DNA of 46,715 nt from a virus. The position numbers and the translations under genes are program-made. The stretch is from the IMG/VR virus record IMGVR_UViG_3300047198_000009, positions 1 through 46,715 of that record. One strand, given 5' to 3'. This document shows, in pieces, positions 37,012 through 45,509 of the stretch. How positions within the stretch are numbered: position 1 is the stretch's first letter; each line of letters opens with the position of its first letter. The notes beneath the pieces are model-generated. The model made no database searches. It was given only the letters and a program-made list of their open reading frames with translations, and was not told the DNA's origin.

Positions 37012-38166
37012 CTAACCAAATACTGAGGCCAAGTTTTTATGGGCGTTAGCTAAGATTTGTTCCTTAGTCTTAACGCTCGTAGACGGGACGGCCTTGGAAC
37101 TGGACGGGGCCAGGGTAAGACCGGCCTGACGCTTGGTAGCCTCGGCTTTAATCTTCGTTCTAATTACCTGTTCTCGCACATCCGCTGTAACAAGCAAATG
37201 GGCGCGGTCGAAAACCTCTTCTAAATTAGGTTTCAACCCTTGGGCTTCCATACCTAATTTAATAAGATTCGCCTCCTGCATAACCTTCCAGCGGTTCTTC
37301 AACTGGTTGGGGGTAAGACTATTGTCCCAACTCCGGTTCTCTTTGGGAATCGGTTGGCCCTCAGAATCAATGGATGTGTCACCATAAAATTGTTTCAGGG
37401 CTTTTACATCTGGTCTCAGGAAAAATCCATCAATCTGTTGTGAGATTGCGGCGTTTTCCTGTTCCCTCGCTACCTGTGTTTGGCGAGTAGCTTCGGATTC
37501 CGTAAAGGACTCTGCGACGGGCCGGGCGGCCAACTGGGCGGCCATCGCCTCATTATTCGCCTGCATCGCCTCTATCACCCCAACTATCGGGTCGCCCTCG
37601 TATTCTTTACGCAGGGTTTCGATGTCCACCTTTTTCAGTTCCGGTTTAATCGCCGGAACGGGTGGAGCGACTGGCGGAGGAGTAACCAGTTTCTTACCGG
37701 CCTCAGAAAATTTCTTAGAGAGATTATTCTCATCGCGCAACATCTTAGCGAAAGTCTTTTTCGCCAGCACAGGGTCAATATCCGTGAGTTTTTTAATATC
37801 CTCATCAGAATACTCATAGTGCTTCGCCGCCCTAATTTCGGCGTCTGTAATTTTCGTTGACTCATCTGCCGGGGTTTCCACTGGGGCAGAAACGTCTGCC
37901 GGAACTTCCGCGGGTTTCTCTGCCGGCGTCTCAACTGGGGCCGGGGTAGATACTTCCGCTGCGGGTTCCGGGGTAGGCGTTGCCTCTGCCGCCGGGGTTT
38001 CCTCCGGGGTAGATTCGTTTCCGAAAACACTCTCCAAACGAGGCCCAGCGTTCGCTATGGCCTGTTCGGTTTTTAACATATCATCAGCCCGCGTATCAAT
38101 CGCCTGTTCTTCTGGCGTTAATACTTCGGACGGTTCAACTGGATTTGTTTCTTGTTCTGTTGCCAT
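37012..38166 (-). CDS. Scaffold-like protein
   Basis: A 384-residue protein. The N-terminal third is acidic and Pro/Glu/Ala-rich (PAAEVSTPAPVETPAEKPAE, PAAEVSTP repeats), followed by charged coiled-coil-like helices (IDTRADDMLKTEQAIANAG, FAKMLRDENNLSKKFSEAGK). This composition and its place before the capsid gene match phage scaffolds. No protease domain is evident. Confidence 0.72.
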   Translation of the reverse strand: MATEQETNPVEPSEVLTPEEQAIDTRADDMLKTEQAIANAGPRLESVFGNESTPEETPAAEATPTPEPAAEVSTPAPVETPAEKPAEVPADVSAPVETPADESTKITDAEIRAAKHYEYSDEDIKKLTDIDPVLAKKTFAKMLRDENNLSKKFSEAGKKLVTPPPVAPPVPAIKPELKKVDIETLRKEYEGDPIVGVIEAMQANNEAMAAQLAARPVAESFTESEATRQTQVAREQENAAISQQIDGFFLRPDVKALKQFYGDTSIDSEGQPIPKENRSWDNSLTPNQLKNRWKVMQEANLIKLGMEAQGLKPNLEEVFDRAHLLVTADVREQVIRTKIKAEATKRQAGLTLAPSSSKAVPSTSVKTKEQILANAHKNLASVFG

Positions 38167-38191
38167 GATTAGTTTCCCCTATAATTAAAGT

Positions 38192-38407
38192 TTATTTGTT
38201 CCTACCGCCCTTAGATAATGCGGCCATTTTTTCTTTACCATATTTTTTGACCCCTATTGAATATGCAACGGCCCCCGGGTCTCTTGCTCCCGATAGGCGG
38301 GCAGACTTCTCCACGGCTCTGAAACGACTACCCTCGCCCAATGGTTTAGTCTTCATCGCCTTCATACTGGCTACTACCGCCGCGCGTTTTTCTGCTTTCG
38401 TTGCCAT
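38192..38407 (-). CDS. Small conserved phage structural-region protein
   Basis: A 71-residue basic protein (MATKAEKRAAVVASMKAMKT... GSRFRAVEKSARLSG). The GSRFRAV...DPGAVAYSIGVKKYG pattern occurs in small proteins near phage portal/capsid genes. It lies between portal-side and scaffold genes. A head-assembly role is inferred. Confidence 0.6.
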   Translation of the reverse strand: MATKAEKRAAVVASMKAMKTKPLGEGSRFRAVEKSARLSGARDPGAVAYSIGVKKYGKEKMAALSKGGRNK

Positions 38408-38412
38408 AATAA

Positions 38413-38733
38413 TTACCTTAATTTCTGGACTTTTTTTTCTAATCCGAAATGGTTTGCATACCGTTCCTGGTCCCGCACACTGTGGAACCCCAACTTACCG
38501 CCCTCTAAAATATCTACTGTTGGCCATTGTCTCCTATGTTCCTCGGCCTGTTCAGGTATAATTCCTAATGATTCCGAAACGTGGTAATAATTGCCGGCGT
38601 TGGTAAAATTATCGCCCGCTACATGTAAAACCTTACCACAATCGCAAACTTTGAAATCAGGTTTATCAGACCAACGCAAACATTCCTTTCCACAGGAATC
38701 ACACACCATAGTGTATAAAGTGGCCGTTACCAT
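38413..38733 (-). CDS. Zinc-ribbon protein
   Basis: A 106-residue protein with CDSCGKEC and CDCGKVLHV, a CxxC...CxC zinc ribbon at about residues 11-36. The rest is helical with NHFGLEKKVQ at the C-terminus. It directly follows the portal gene, its ATG overlapping the portal stop. Function unknown; FmdB-like ribbons are known in phage structural regions. Confidence 0.6.
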   Translation of the reverse strand: MVTATLYTMVCDSCGKECLRWSDKPDFKVCDCGKVLHVAGDNFTNAGNYYHVSESLGIIPEQAEEHRRQWPTVDILEGGKLGFHSVRDQERYANHFGLEKKVQKLR

Positions 38734-40532
38734 TATACCACTCCTTGATTAACGCTCTGTCCAATCGCCGCCACGGCCTGGGGAGCCGCGTTATTCTCCT
38801 GACTAACCGTAGGTATGGCCATATTCATCGGTGCCCCCCCGTTCTGCTGTATCCCGGCCTGGGTATTGGGCGACTTTGACTTTCCTGGGTTCTGGGGACC
38901 AAGGGCCAGCATAATCTTTAATTTATTCTGGAACTCAGGGTCCACCAATAATTCCTCAACCCAATCACCTATACCCCATTCAATGGCAATCTGGGTATAG
39001 TATTTATTCAAATTAAACGGTTGACCAATCATTATCAAGGTCTGAGCCGTAGTAGCCCCCGCCGGGATTACGTTGGTGCAAAATTCGAGTATGCGTTTGG
39101 ACCGAACCATCGGGTCCATTTTAGTCATTGACCTTGATTTAATCGTAAATGTAAAATCAAAGAAATCTCCCATACGCAATTCTGGGGTCAGAACTAATTG
39201 TTTTTCCTCACCACCTGTCACGCGTTTGGTCATTGGTAACTGAATAAACGGGTCAGTATGCAGATACCAGGCCATCTTGCGCATAATCTCGCTGGTAGCG
39301 TCGTAGGTGATGTCCTGCATATCATTGATGCCAACACTCATATTCCCCTGTAGGGCCATCGTTTTGGTCGCGGTCTCATCACCTTCATTTCCAGTTGTGC
39401 CGCCCTGCATTTGTGTGGGATTGCCGGACATCATATTATACCACATAAATATGGCATTTAGGGCGGCGTCGTTCTTGGGATTCTGGCCGCCAATCGAAAC
39501 CACATTAACCCCCTTGGGGTCGGTGGTCGGAATCCAATCGCCGGTCTGGGCCTCTTTAATATCATCTACCTCGGAAGCCATTGCAGGATTAAACAGCCCA
39601 ACATCTTTCTGTTGTTCAATCTGGTCAATCTCTTTCTTCATTATACGATTGGCGATACAGGCCAAATCGTACCAAATACTTACCGGGGCTACCGGGAATG
39701 GATTGCCCTCGACTGGGGGGGAGTAAGACAAGAACGTATACGGCCCTTCCTTCGGGCCGTTAAACTCACTAATCTTTATAAATCTATCTTTGAGTGCCTG
39801 GCGGGGGTCGCCCATCAAGACTATCTGTTGGGTCTCAGGAACGAACATCTGGACAACATCGACCTCATCCTGTAACTTGGTCATTGCGTCCTTGGCCTCT
39901 TTGCTCCGGGTCATATCAGATAACGGATTCTGATAGTTTGACCCGGACGACGGCAACCCTTTAATTAAGTCGTGGTCCATTCCATCGGTATCAAGTAACC
40001 ACTGGCGCGGGATAGTTACCATATCGAACAGACATCGGGCCTCATCGATATTGGTGCAGGTGGGGTCAAACCCGAAATTATCAAGCATAACACAGCGGGT
40101 ATAAACCTGTCCATTGTCAATATAAACGTCATCAATTTGTAACAATTCGCCACTGGCCTTTAATCCGGTTCGGGTAATTCCCCACGCAAATAGGGCGTTC
40201 GTAACCCAGGCCCGCAGAGTTTGTTTTAATTTAATCTGCCGAGCCGTGGTGTCAAGTCCCATACCCAACAGTTCGGCGTATTGTTTGTGTTCGACATACG
40301 GGGTCGTGACCAATGTAATCGGGGACTGGGCCACAAGATTCGGAACATAACTCCGAATAGTATTGAACACCAAATTCAGGGGTTCCTCGCCCTCAAGACC
40401 CTTTTCTTCCCTATAATACTGGCCAACATAGGACTTGAAAAACAAGGCGCGGGCCTTGCAGAATCGGTCCATTCGGTCGAAACCGAGTTTCACGAGGTTT
40501 TGGATTTTCAGGGGGTCAATCGTTTCGGGCAT
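38733..40532 (-). CDS. Portal protein
   Basis: A 599-residue protein in the expected position after the terminase. It has a portal-like N-terminal helical part (GFDRMDRFCKARALFFKSYV), the FNTIRSYVPNLVAQSPITLV segment, a middle with NNxxDxxT-type turns and SYSPPVEGNPFPVAPVSIWY, and a C-terminal Gln-rich tail (QENNAAPQAVAAIGQSVNQG). This is a podovirus-size portal. The start overlaps the 46-residue gene stop (TAATG). Confidence 0.85.
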   Translation of the reverse strand: MPETIDPLKIQNLVKLGFDRMDRFCKARALFFKSYVGQYYREEKGLEGEEPLNLVFNTIRSYVPNLVAQSPITLVTTPYVEHKQYAELLGMGLDTTARQIKLKQTLRAWVTNALFAWGITRTGLKASGELLQIDDVYIDNGQVYTRCVMLDNFGFDPTCTNIDEARCLFDMVTIPRQWLLDTDGMDHDLIKGLPSSGSNYQNPLSDMTRSKEAKDAMTKLQDEVDVVQMFVPETQQIVLMGDPRQALKDRFIKISEFNGPKEGPYTFLSYSPPVEGNPFPVAPVSIWYDLACIANRIMKKEIDQIEQQKDVGLFNPAMASEVDDIKEAQTGDWIPTTDPKGVNVVSIGGQNPKNDAALNAIFMWYNMMSGNPTQMQGGTTGNEGDETATKTMALQGNMSVGINDMQDITYDATSEIMRKMAWYLHTDPFIQLPMTKRVTGGEEKQLVLTPELRMGDFFDFTFTIKSRSMTKMDPMVRSKRILEFCTNVIPAGATTAQTLIMIGQPFNLNKYYTQIAIEWGIGDWVEELLVDPEFQNKLKIMLALGPQNPGKSKSPNTQAGIQQNGGAPMNMAIPTVSQENNAAPQAVAAIGQSVNQGVV

Positions 40533-40672
40533 TATTCGTCCTCTGGAAACCAGAAACTATGGGCTATATTAGAATACTGTATCTGTTCCCACTCTATGTC
40601 GGCCCGGTCCTTTACGCCAGTTATACAATTAAAATCCGCCCCATTACTCGAATTATCAATAATTTCATACAT
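40532..40672 (-). CDS. 46-residue protein between terminase and portal
   Basis: Starts in a TGATG overlap with the terminase stop and ends in a TAATG overlap with the portal start, so it is exactly tiled in the operon. The sequence (MYEIIDNSSNGADFNCITGV... AHSFWFPEDE) is acidic. No family is recognised. The perfect fit to both neighbours makes it a likely gene despite its size. Confidence 0.65.
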   Translation of the reverse strand: MYEIIDNSSNGADFNCITGVKDRADIEWEQIQYSNIAHSFWFPEDE

Positions 40673-42612
40673 CAGTTCACGTTCGCCATAGTAAAATCAA
40701 ATTTTCGTCTGCCACCGCGGATACGTTCCTTGGTTTTTTTCAAAACCTGTTGAAAACGATACTCACAGGAGTTAATCGGGGACTTTTTCTTATCAAATTT
40801 GCCTTGCGGCATATCTTTATCTTCCAGGGTCAGGGCCGCGGCTATCACCCGGTCGCCGTGAGTTTTCTTCGCATATTGACTCTCACACATTAAATCCGCC
40901 GGACCAATCCCACCTGTTGAATAGTGAATATACGTCAACGCTTCTTCAAGGCATAGTTTTGACCGGCATACATATCCACCGTGGGCCAATACCGCGTCGA
41001 GGGACATCAACATCAATTCTTTGCTTTGCCGGCTGGTATGCGCACCGTATGTTTGGGTCTTGCGGTCTACTGTTTTACCAACGGTCTCGGCACGATAATA
41101 ATACGGATAAAAATACTTCTTAACAATTATCCGACCAAGGTCCCAACCGGGACCGTTGGATTCCCATTTCAAGTATGGTTTTTTCCACGGTTTCGGACCA
41201 CCAAACCACAGGGCAATAGCTATTACTATCTGAGCAAACTCATACGACGGGTAGTTTGCATCGGTCCATTCTCCAACCTGTTCTCCAGTTTCCTTACATT
41301 TTATCGACATTACCGAGTTCGAGGCCCCCTGACCCTTGCCGGTATCAATGCCAATTATATAACTCAATTTCTGGTCCGGCCTCATCTGGCCGGTGGGGTC
41401 CGGTTTCAGGTCGCACCACAGTTTCAATGGCCCGTTTGTTATTTCCCGTATGGAATATAATTCCTTGAAATTGGTAGCCGTCTGTTTTATAATTGCCGCT
41501 ACAGTATTATAACCAAACCATTCATTAAACCGCACGTCCATTGTATGTTTGGGGGGCCGGGCGTACAGGGCGGCGTGGTTCTCTATGTTATTCTGTATAA
41601 AAAATGCCGTGCCGGGTTCAATATCAACGCGGTCCACTTCGGCGGCCATGTATTTAGGTCCTCGAAGTTCCTCCTCTTTATTATACCAAGGACTACGAAT
41701 CCTGAATTTCTTGTCCTTTTCCTCGACATATCGGCCCGCGCCTTTTTCGGGGTGTTCGTGCCACGACATAACGAATACTTTAATCTGACCGCTCTTTTTC
41801 CAGATATTGTATTCACTACCGGCCACCGCCGTCGAATTTACAATACGAACCAATGCAGCGTCACGTGAAGCCGACCGCATCTGTGCCCCATTCTGAACTG
41901 CACCAAATTCGTCAAGCAAACAGATTAACCGTCGGTCGCCCCTGGCCGCGTGTTTCGTGGTAGATTCACCATCGAGCACTGACCCAGTTATTGGGTTCTC
42001 CCAGTGCATATGAGTGCGGTTTTTCTGACCAAGGAAACAGTCGGGGGGTCTCATCCATAGTGGGAGCCATTCATTAACCCTATCGTGTTTTTGAAACAGG
42101 GCCTTTTGATTACCGGCTTTGTCAACGTACTCCTCGTTGCGGGACATTTCAAGCAACATCGCTTGGTCACGGAATAGCATCAGATGATGCATATAAAATA
42201 CACTACACCACGATGCCCCCATATCTCTTGACTTGTCAATTAAAATATCAGTACCAGTTGCCAAACAATTATCAAAAGCCGCGAACAGTTCATCCTGGAT
42301 GGGCCAAGTAATCATTGGTGAATCGGGATTCGCGGCGGGCATACGGGACCCGTCTTCCAATACGTCCCATTGTCTAAAGGTCATCCCAAAGGCGTTTACC
42401 CAATATAACAACGATTCAGCACAAGCGGCCAATAAATCCTTCTGATACCCTTCATCATTCTCCGCTCGGTCGATGAGTTTCATTCTCCACTCGACGTTCT
42501 TGTCGAGCAGTTTAGGGACTCTCAATCCCGTTTTTGGGCAAGTCCATATCTCCTCACCACCGGGGAACGGGGTCGATAATTCCGGTTTAATGACTAACTG
42601 GTTCTGGCTCAT
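40672..42612 (-). CDS. terL: Terminase large subunit
   Basis: A 646-residue protein. The ATPase has an adenine/Walker A-like KSRDMGASW (127-135) and Walker B LICLLDEFG (about 229-237) with the catalytic Glu. The RNase H-fold nuclease shows IIGIDTGKGQGASNSVMSIK (about 422-441, first Asp) and a later acidic residue in KKTHGDRVIAAALT. This packages DNA into proheads through the portal. The start lies against the preceding gene. Confidence 0.95.
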   Translation of the reverse strand: MSQNQLVIKPELSTPFPGGEEIWTCPKTGLRVPKLLDKNVEWRMKLIDRAENDEGYQKDLLAACAESLLYWVNAFGMTFRQWDVLEDGSRMPAANPDSPMITWPIQDELFAAFDNCLATGTDILIDKSRDMGASWCSVFYMHHLMLFRDQAMLLEMSRNEEYVDKAGNQKALFQKHDRVNEWLPLWMRPPDCFLGQKNRTHMHWENPITGSVLDGESTTKHAARGDRRLICLLDEFGAVQNGAQMRSASRDAALVRIVNSTAVAGSEYNIWKKSGQIKVFVMSWHEHPEKGAGRYVEEKDKKFRIRSPWYNKEEELRGPKYMAAEVDRVDIEPGTAFFIQNNIENHAALYARPPKHTMDVRFNEWFGYNTVAAIIKQTATNFKELYSIREITNGPLKLWCDLKPDPTGQMRPDQKLSYIIGIDTGKGQGASNSVMSIKCKETGEQVGEWTDANYPSYEFAQIVIAIALWFGGPKPWKKPYLKWESNGPGWDLGRIIVKKYFYPYYYRAETVGKTVDRKTQTYGAHTSRQSKELMLMSLDAVLAHGGYVCRSKLCLEEALTYIHYSTGGIGPADLMCESQYAKKTHGDRVIAAALTLEDKDMPQGKFDKKKSPINSCEYRFQQVLKKTKERIRGGRRKFDFTMANVN

Positions 42613-42872
42613 TAAAAAATCAAAGGAGGGGCCGGTCCGCTATAGGACCAAACTATAATGGGGCTATAGGGATAAGGATAAGGATAGTCCCAAGGGTAAC
42701 GTCCTCGGCCACACGGTCTTAATGGTTTACGATTGTTCGGATGATTGGGGCAATTTATATCCCAACATCCTTGGCATAGGTCGCCATAAATATCTGTTAA
42801 ACTACCGTCAACGTTCCCACTTATCGCCTGCCCGTCATTTACATTATGGCAACACATCGTCTTCCCTTTCAT
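42612..42872 (-). CDS. Small hypothetical protein with Cys and PY repeats
   Basis: Up to 86 residues; ATG 42872 overlaps the TerS candidate and an internal ATG 42855 is also possible. It has several Cys (CCHNV, CQGCWDINC) and a YPWDYPYPYPYSP tract. It ends against the terL start. The function is unknown. The overlap with the upstream gene makes the N-terminus uncertain. Confidence 0.5.
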   Translation of the reverse strand: MKGKTMCCHNVNDGQAISGNVDGSLTDIYGDLCQGCWDINCPNHPNNRKPLRPCGRGRYPWDYPYPYPYSPIIVWSYSGPAPPLIF

Positions 42873-43224
42873 CTTCGTTATTCAATCTACTGCCCACCCC
42901 CGAATCGAACTTACCCGCTCGGCGGGCGCGTTCGGGTCCGCCCTCTTGGGCGGCCTGGGCCGGTCGGCCCTCGATGCGGGTAAATACCAGTTCCATAACC
43001 TTGCGGTCGGGAACATAGGTTCGTTTTTCTACCTCACCGTTTTCATTGGTAAATTCCTCTGTACCCCCGTTGGCGAGCAACCACAATCTTCGGGCCAGAA
43101 CCTCTGCCTTGGACGCCACATACTGCTGGCCGTCAACGATTATCGTCTCGGTCTCATTGCCAACGTCGCGCAAATACTGGGTCAGGAGTTTTCCCGCGGC
43201 TACTCGGTCTGTGGATAGGGTCAT
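42844..43224 (-). CDS. Putative small terminase-like protein
   Basis: A 126-residue helical protein (MTLSTDRVAAGKLLTQYLRD...). ARRLWLLANGG, then RKVMELVFTRIEGRPAQAAQ is a pattern I associate with DUF5681-like proteins next to phage terminases. It is two genes upstream of terL in the operon, where a small subunit would lie. DNA-binding helices cannot be confirmed. Confidence 0.5.
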   Translation of the reverse strand: MTLSTDRVAAGKLLTQYLRDVGNETETIIVDGQQYVASKAEVLARRLWLLANGGTEEFTNENGEVEKRTYVPDRKVMELVFTRIEGRPAQAAQEGGPERARRAGKFDSGVGSRLNNEDEREDDVLP

Positions 43225-43261
43225 AGGGGTATCCTCGTTTTATTCCATATATGATGTAAAT

Positions 43262-43334
43262 GGAGAACGGTGAGAATTGCACTCACGCCCTGCTGCTTGC
43301 AAAACAGCCGCTCTACTGTCTGAGCTACGCCCCC
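43262..43334 (-). tRNA. tRNA-Ala (anticodon TGC)
   Basis: On the minus strand: acceptor GGGGGCG paired with CGTTCTC (with G-U pairs), D stem GCTC/GAGC, anticodon stem GCTGT/GCAGC with loop TTTGCAA (anticodon TGC), a 5-nt variable region, and T arm GTGAG TGCAATT CTCAC. All arms are near-standard. The D loop lacks the usual GG and the discriminator is C, which is not typical for Ala, so function is likely but not certain. Confidence 0.85.
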
Positions 43335-43342
43335 AAAAAATA

Positions 43343-43531
43343 TCATCCAATCCTCCAATCGTGCGTCTGTCTCGTCGTAGTTTTCCGATGGGATACCCGT
43401 TCGGGCAATCCCTTCGGCGACTGGCCGTGGATATACTCGGCGGCCTTCTGTGGCGATAGTCCAGGCAGTTTAATACTGCCGCGAGCCACACCTTCCATTA
43501 GACGGAACTGTTTTCGAGATTTCGCGGGCAT
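43343..43531 (-). CDS. DUF3008-like small protein
   Basis: A 62-residue protein starting MPAKSRKQFRLMEGVARGSI with GLSPQKAAEYIHGQSPKGLP. This matches a small family I recall as DUF3008 or MPAKS-type phage proteins. The C-terminal RVSHRKTTTRQTHD is basic. The start lies directly after the stop of the DUF1353-like gene. The function is unknown. Confidence 0.65.
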   Translation of the reverse strand: MPAKSRKQFRLMEGVARGSIKLPGLSPQKAAEYIHGQSPKGLPERVSHRKTTTRQTHDWRIG

Positions 43532-43945
43532 CTACGGGGCCTCAAATACTACGTGTTCCGGTTTACCAGTTACTCGGCACCAGTTGTTCGTCAGGGACAC
43601 CCCCCTAACGTAAACATTCTTCGCCCACCACGGGGACATACCATCCTCAACACATATCCGGCCCAACATTTCGTTGGCCGGCGTCCAAAAACTTTGCGGT
43701 ATTAAACCCATTCGCATCGCCTCGGCGAGTATATCGTGGTAAAGTCCCGCTCTGTGGTTTTGTTTCCTCTCAATGGTGGGGCCAGAACAACCGTCCCACA
43801 TATACCCTTTTTTAGCGGTTATGCGGCCCGTGGCCGAAATGGCAAAATCAGATTGGTCAACATCCACCCCGAAAACGATACCGGATTCGTAACAATCATC
43901 TTCGTAAACTTCGTATTCATACCGGGTTATCTTAAACGACTTCAT
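43532..43945 (-). CDS. DUF1353-like protein
   Basis: A 137-residue protein. TAKKGYMWDGCSGPTI, then HRAGLYHDILAEAMRMGLIP and NNWCRVTG match the DUF1353 signature (YMWDGxSGPT...HDxLYxxMR). Such proteins are common in phage genomes near lysis and tail genes. It may be a cell-envelope or structural accessory; the biochemical role is not established. Four-nt overlap with the lipoprotein gene. Confidence 0.75.
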   Translation of the reverse strand: MKSFKITRYEYEVYEDDCYESGIVFGVDVDQSDFAISATGRITAKKGYMWDGCSGPTIERKQNHRAGLYHDILAEAMRMGLIPQSFWTPANEMLGRICVEDGMSPWWAKNVYVRGVSLTNNWCRVTGKPEHVVFEAP

Positions 43946-44274
43946 ATTTTCTTTTTACGGCTATTATAAATAGCCAAAGCAATCATAGCCGCAAAACCTG
44001 TCCATCCGCCAAAAGTACCTACTATGGGCGCAACTGTGTTAATAACAGTCTCGCCGGTATAGGAAGATTTAGATGCCAGTATTTTCTCAACGTCGGCCAC
44101 TATCTGCGCCACTGCCATGGCGTTGGGGTCGTTCGGGTCAATTATAATCATCCCATTAGAATCTACCGGATAGGCAATCGAATGGGTTATTGCCTGGGTC
44201 GTATGCAACTGTTCCGTGGAACAACCCGCGGCAAACAATATCAGGATACACACTACAAATAAAATCAATCTCAT
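43942..44274 (-). CDS. u-spanin-like lipoprotein
   Basis: A 110-residue protein. Residues 1-18 (MRLILFVVCILILFAAGC) are a lipoprotein signal ending in a lipobox-like FAAGC. A central periplasmic segment of about 65 residues follows. Near the end is a membrane helix (FGGWTGFAAMIALAIYNS) with the basic tail RKKKI. An N-terminal lipid and C-terminal membrane anchor is the unimolecular spanin topology (T1 gp11), used to fuse membranes in Gram-negative hosts. Lysis neighbours are not obvious, so a membrane-bound receptor-blocking lipoprotein is also possible. Confidence 0.6.
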   Translation of the reverse strand: MRLILFVVCILILFAAGCSTEQLHTTQAITHSIAYPVDSNGMIIIDPNDPNAMAVAQIVADVEKILASKSSYTGETVINTVAPIVGTFGGWTGFAAMIALAIYNSRKKKI

Positions 44275-44286
44275 GGTTTTTCCTTT

Positions 44287-44610
44287 CTACTCGTAAACTT
44301 TACGTAAATATGCTTTACTCGACGCGCCAACACAGATGTAATTCAGCGCGGTTATATTCTCAGGAACGCATACGTGTATCGACGGTCCTCCGACTGTAGC
44401 TACCCAAAGTATGTTTGCCGCCGTCGCCTGGGTCGATAGACCCAGAGTTACATAACCAGACACAGCAGTAACAACGTAAACACCGGAGGTCACTGTAATG
44501 GCCGTGTTGCTGGTCTGGTCAAGGGTCTGACCACTGGCGACTATCGGATTCGCTGATTCCGCGGTGGGGGCTATATTATTACCATTGGGGGTTGTCTGCA
44601 TATCACTCAT
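44287..44610 (-). CDS. Small beta-rich virion-like protein, intact copy
   Basis: A 107-residue protein (MSDMQTTPNGNNIAPTAESA...TAITVTSGVYVVTAVSGY...). It is Thr/Ala/Val-rich and probably beta-sandwich. It is paralogous to the frameshifted gene at 45493-45817, sharing TGQTL/SGQTL, TAITV, GYV/GYC, TAANILxVA and LRxV at the same positions. Its place and composition suggest an adhesive or decoration protein. Confidence 0.65.
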   Translation of the reverse strand: MSDMQTTPNGNNIAPTAESANPIVASGQTLDQTSNTAITVTSGVYVVTAVSGYVTLGLSTQATAANILWVATVGGPSIHVCVPENITALNYICVGASSKAYLRKVYE

Positions 44611-44618
44611 ATTCTTCC

Positions 44619-45065
44619 TTATTCATAATCGAAAATTCCATCTGATTCTACTTCCGGGATTTCTTCTATAATTTCTTTTACGGATACATCGTCAATAAGA
44701 ATGTGTTGGCCGAGACCATTCCTCGCCGTAAAAAGTATATTTGTATCGGAAGTCAAAGTTGTTATTTCTAAAGAATATAATCCGGTTGATGTTATCGCCG
44801 TCTCCGTCCCACCCAAAACAACAGTTGTTGAAGAAAAATGAAGGCTTCTTGTTTTAACATTGAACTCTAAAAGATAAGTTTTGCCCTGACTTATTGCAAG
44901 TGACTGACCAACGGTGGTATAGTCATCTTCCGTTCCGTTGTGGTATAAACCGCCTTGGCTATACTCAAAAAATATCCCATAAACCGGAGTGAATACCCAC
45001 ACGCCGTCGGCTTGGTTACAAGACCCGTTGGTTACTAATTCGGGGCCATAAATTGGGTCGGGCAT
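44619..45065 (-). CDS. Carbohydrate-binding-like (galactose-binding fold) protein
   Basis: A 148-residue protein. ELVTNGSCNQADGVWVFTPV at the start and HILIDDVSVKEI near the end are the hallmark pattern of CBM4_9-like/discoidin jelly-roll domains (NGxFxxxxxxW ... IDDVSxxE). The middle is beta-rich. It likely gives the virion a sugar-binding surface. It lies between the two paralogues, next to the endonuclease VII-like gene. Confidence 0.72.
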   Translation of the reverse strand: MPDPIYGPELVTNGSCNQADGVWVFTPVYGIFFEYSQGGLYHNGTEDDYTTVGQSLAISQGKTYLLEFNVKTRSLHFSSTTVVLGGTETAITSTGLYSLEITTLTSDTNILFTARNGLGQHILIDDVSVKEIIEEIPEVESDGIFDYE

Positions 45066-45077
45066 ATTACAAACCTT

Positions 45078-45509
45078 TTAATTCTCTTTAACCTTCCAAG
45101 TATTAAGATAAGACAACGCAGAAACTAAAAACTCACTATTTTCTATATATCCTAAAACAGAATTACATTTATTACACAATAATCCCCGTATTTGACCAGT
45201 TTTATGATTATGGTCAACTGCGAGTCTGAAACCGTTTTTATTTAATCCGCCGCAAATGGCGCAACCATTATTCTGTTCAGTGAGGAGCCTGTCAAATTCT
45301 TCAAGAGATATACCAAAATTATATTGTAGTGTCTTATTAAGACCGAGTTCGCTATGTTTATAGACTTTAGACCATGCTCGCACACACGATTTACACCAGG
45401 AGAAAAACCGTATCTTCCCTACTAATTTACCTTTGTCGCTCTTAGAAAAATTAGAAAGAAATTGTTCTTTTCCGCATTTTGTGCAAATCTTTTTATGCTT
45501 CACGAACAC
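45078..45509 (-). CDS. Endonuclease VII-like HNH nuclease
   Basis: A 143-residue protein. It has an N-terminal zinc pair (CTKCGKEQFLSNFSKSD, WCKSC), then CAICGGLNKNGFRLAVDHNH and KTGQIRGLLCNKCNSVLGYI, the HNH/endonuclease VII core. GTG 45509 is used as the start and overlaps the frameshifted neighbour by 17 nt. It is similar to 31371-31898 in its C-terminal two thirds, but the N-terminal part differs, so they spread or diverged separately. Confidence 0.82.
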   Translation of the reverse strand: MFVKHKKICTKCGKEQFLSNFSKSDKGKLVGKIRFFSWCKSCVRAWSKVYKHSELGLNKTLQYNFGISLEEFDRLLTEQNNGCAICGGLNKNGFRLAVDHNHKTGQIRGLLCNKCNSVLGYIENSEFLVSALSYLNTWKVKEN

